From: Ganoderma boninense
Lineage: Eukaryota; Basidiomycota; Agaricomycetes; Polyporales; Polyporaceae
DNA length: 64,000 nt
NCBI GenBank assembly: GCA_002900995.3
Contig: CM035308.1
Coordinates: 1,426,001 to 1,490,000, forward strand
Direction of reading: 5' to 3'
In this document: positions 60,187 through 64,000 of the stretch, piece by piece
How the letters are laid out: every line of letters starts with the position of its first letter
Numbering within the stretch: position 1 is the first letter of the stretch
Translations under genes and position numbers: made by a program
The notes under the pieces: model-generated
Told to the model about the DNA's origin: nothing
Databases searched by the model: none
The model's input: only the letters and a program-made list of their open reading frames with translations

Positions 60187-60270
60187 GTGGCCGCGGCCAC
60201 ACTGCGGCCGTGGCCCTCTTGCCGGGAGGCCTCGAAGCTCGAAGTTAGAAGCACGAAGCTTGAAGTTCGT
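60187..60270. repeat. Perfect 14-bp palindrome and short direct repeat
   Basis: GTGGCCGCGGCCAC (60187-60200) is a perfect palindrome. About 33 bp later, two near-identical 17-nt units (cgaagctcgaagtta and cgaagcttgaagttc cores; 60233-60249 and 60254-60270) lie 21 bp apart. Confidence 0.55.
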
Positions 60271-61582
60271 ATCCGCGGCGGGTGGGTTCGTTGGCTGGTC
60301 GGTGGCGGGGCCGCATGTTCATGTTCGTCTTCTCCGGATCTCAGGCTGACATACTTAGGGTGAAGGGCATTGCGAGCCTTTCGTGCAGGGCGGGTGTGAG
60401 TGCTGGGTCAGAGTTCCGCCGGGGTGCTGGCTGGGTGTCCCAGGCATTCGCCACTTGCGTACTCGTGTGCACAGAGTTGCCACCCGGGACTCCCGCGGTG
60501 GCGCGGTGGCGAGTACATGCACGGCCGAACGCTCAAACGCTAGTTGGCGTGCTAAATGCACTGCCGTGCGGGTGTATGCGTATCGTACGGGGTGTAGCGC
60601 GATCTGTGGGTGCGGCAAAGCTCTGTGAGTATGACAAGGTTCACGGTAGGCGGTAAAACGGTCATCCAGCAGAGGCATGAGAGCGCACACGTTCGTAGAG
60701 GGATGTAGTCTTGAACATGGTCCCGCAAGATAAAGAAGACGCGGATATGAAGGTCTAGCTTTGCAATGTTCGATTCGAGATTCGAGAGGCCCAGGGAACG
60801 TGGCGAGAACGTCCGATTGGCTCGTGCCAGGTCAGATGGCGAATATCTTGGTCTGGTACCCATCAGGCTTGTACCATGCACATCTGTACGTATGGGCGAT
60901 TGTTTGTTGCGTTATTGCGGCGAGAAAATCGTCCGTCTGCGCCGGCAAGGAGTGCTGTGCTTGTGGGTGTTGGGTGGACCGCCGAGAGTGTACATATGCA
61001 CTTGGAAGGGTGTCGACGTGGCCATGCTGCGTATGCCAAATGTCCACAGATTATCCGAGTTCTGAACATGCGCGCTTACGTCAGGTGTCAAAATTTTCGT
61101 GCAAGAAACCACCACAGGGCGTACCACACAATTTTGTATGTCATTGAACTCGGGACCCATGGCTTTGCTCAAAGCGCACAAAATCGCCGATACAGGATGG
61201 GCAGGATTGCCGCCGGGTACGCCACGACATTAACGCTAAGCCACGTGGAGAGAATGTTAGAAACACCACGCACAGCGGCATGCATGTACCACGCTTCCAT
61301 CTCGAGGCAGACCTCGTACGATCTAAGAAAAACCGCAGCAGGCCACTCGCGTGTCTTATCAGCATGTACACTGCACTGAAATCTCCGCGGTGCATCGGGA
61401 TGAAATAGGACAAACGGCTGCGTGCTGAAGGTAATATGTACAAATATCATTCGCAACGGCAATGTTCATGTCAAATGCATAGGTCCATCCATCTTACCGA
61501 TCCCCATGCCGGACGTCCAAAGCTCCGCGATCTCGCGATCACGATAGACTGGTAGGGACCGGGCCCAACACACGGCTCGTGC

Positions 61583-63884
<2,302 letters not shown>

Positions 63885-64000
63885 GTCGGAGGTGGTGAGT
63901 CGCGGAGGGAGGAAGAGGACGAGAGGCGTTCAGAAACAGTGACGTCCGGCCCAGCGGCAGTTACTTTTCCACTGGCGCCCATCTCTGCCGCGATACCGCT
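63885..64000. promoter_or_regulatory. 5' flank of VMA2 at window edge
   Basis: 116 bp upstream of the VMA2 start, likely 5' UTR. The window ends before a promoter element can be seen. Confidence 0.4.

Larger units (their letters stand above)
55370..61582. other. 6.2-kb region without a supportable gene
   Basis: Largest gap in the window. Frames such as 55488-56273 (-, 261 codons) and 57363-58112 (+, 249 codons) overlap other-strand frames of similar length, are Arg/Pro/Gly-rich and have no domain; they look like GC-driven openness. A strong hairpin lies at 58889-58926 and short repeats at 60187-60270. No transposase, reverse transcriptase or terminal repeats were seen. Its flanks include the promoter of the TCP11 gene and the 3' end of VMA2. 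Confidence 0.5.

Overview
This is a gene-dense stretch of a fungal nuclear genome, most likely an agaricomycete basidiomycete (white-rot Polyporales-like). The evidence is GC-rich coding DNA, many introns of about 50-60 nt with GTRNGT...YAG borders, short intergenic spaces, and basidiomycete-type genes such as a GH71 alpha-1,3-glucanase and an expanded F-box protein. I saw no bacterial operon structure, CRISPR array, tRNA or intact transposon. All coding coordinates are outer limits; introns lie inside them.

Left part (1-20 kb): mitochondrial ribosomal protein uL6m (-); an Arc1/EMAP-II-type tRNA-binding cofactor (+); an Fe(II)/2-oxoglutarate dioxygenase (-), divergent from a CHRAC/POLE4-like histone-fold protein (+); a small heat-shock protein (-); the SAGA reader SGF29 (-); translin (-), divergent from a large Sen1-type RNA/DNA helicase (+); and a secreted GH71 glucanase (-).

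Middle (21-42 kb): a RING-H2 ubiquitin ligase (+); an NUDCD1-like CS-domain protein (+); a PTC2/3-type PP2C phosphatase (-) whose first coding exon is only the ATG; a ~1000-residue disordered protein with a conserved N-terminal block (-); 4 kb without a convincing gene; two adjacent paralogues sharing a C-terminal Cys/His zinc cluster (+,+); and a BUD22 ribosome-biogenesis factor (-).

Right part (42-64 kb): a RAX1-like RGS/membrane protein (-); an F-box protein with an apparent one-base frameshift in a C-run (+); a single-pass membrane protein (-); a SOK1/TCP11 protein (-); about 6.2 kb with no supportable gene; and V-ATPase subunit B (-) at the right edge.

Most genes are conserved housekeeping functions (translation, transcription and chromatin, RNA processing, proton pumping, signalling) and do not form a single pathway or biosynthetic cluster. 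The least explained parts are the zinc-cluster pair, the disordered protein, the orphan membrane protein and the two large gene-poor tracts.
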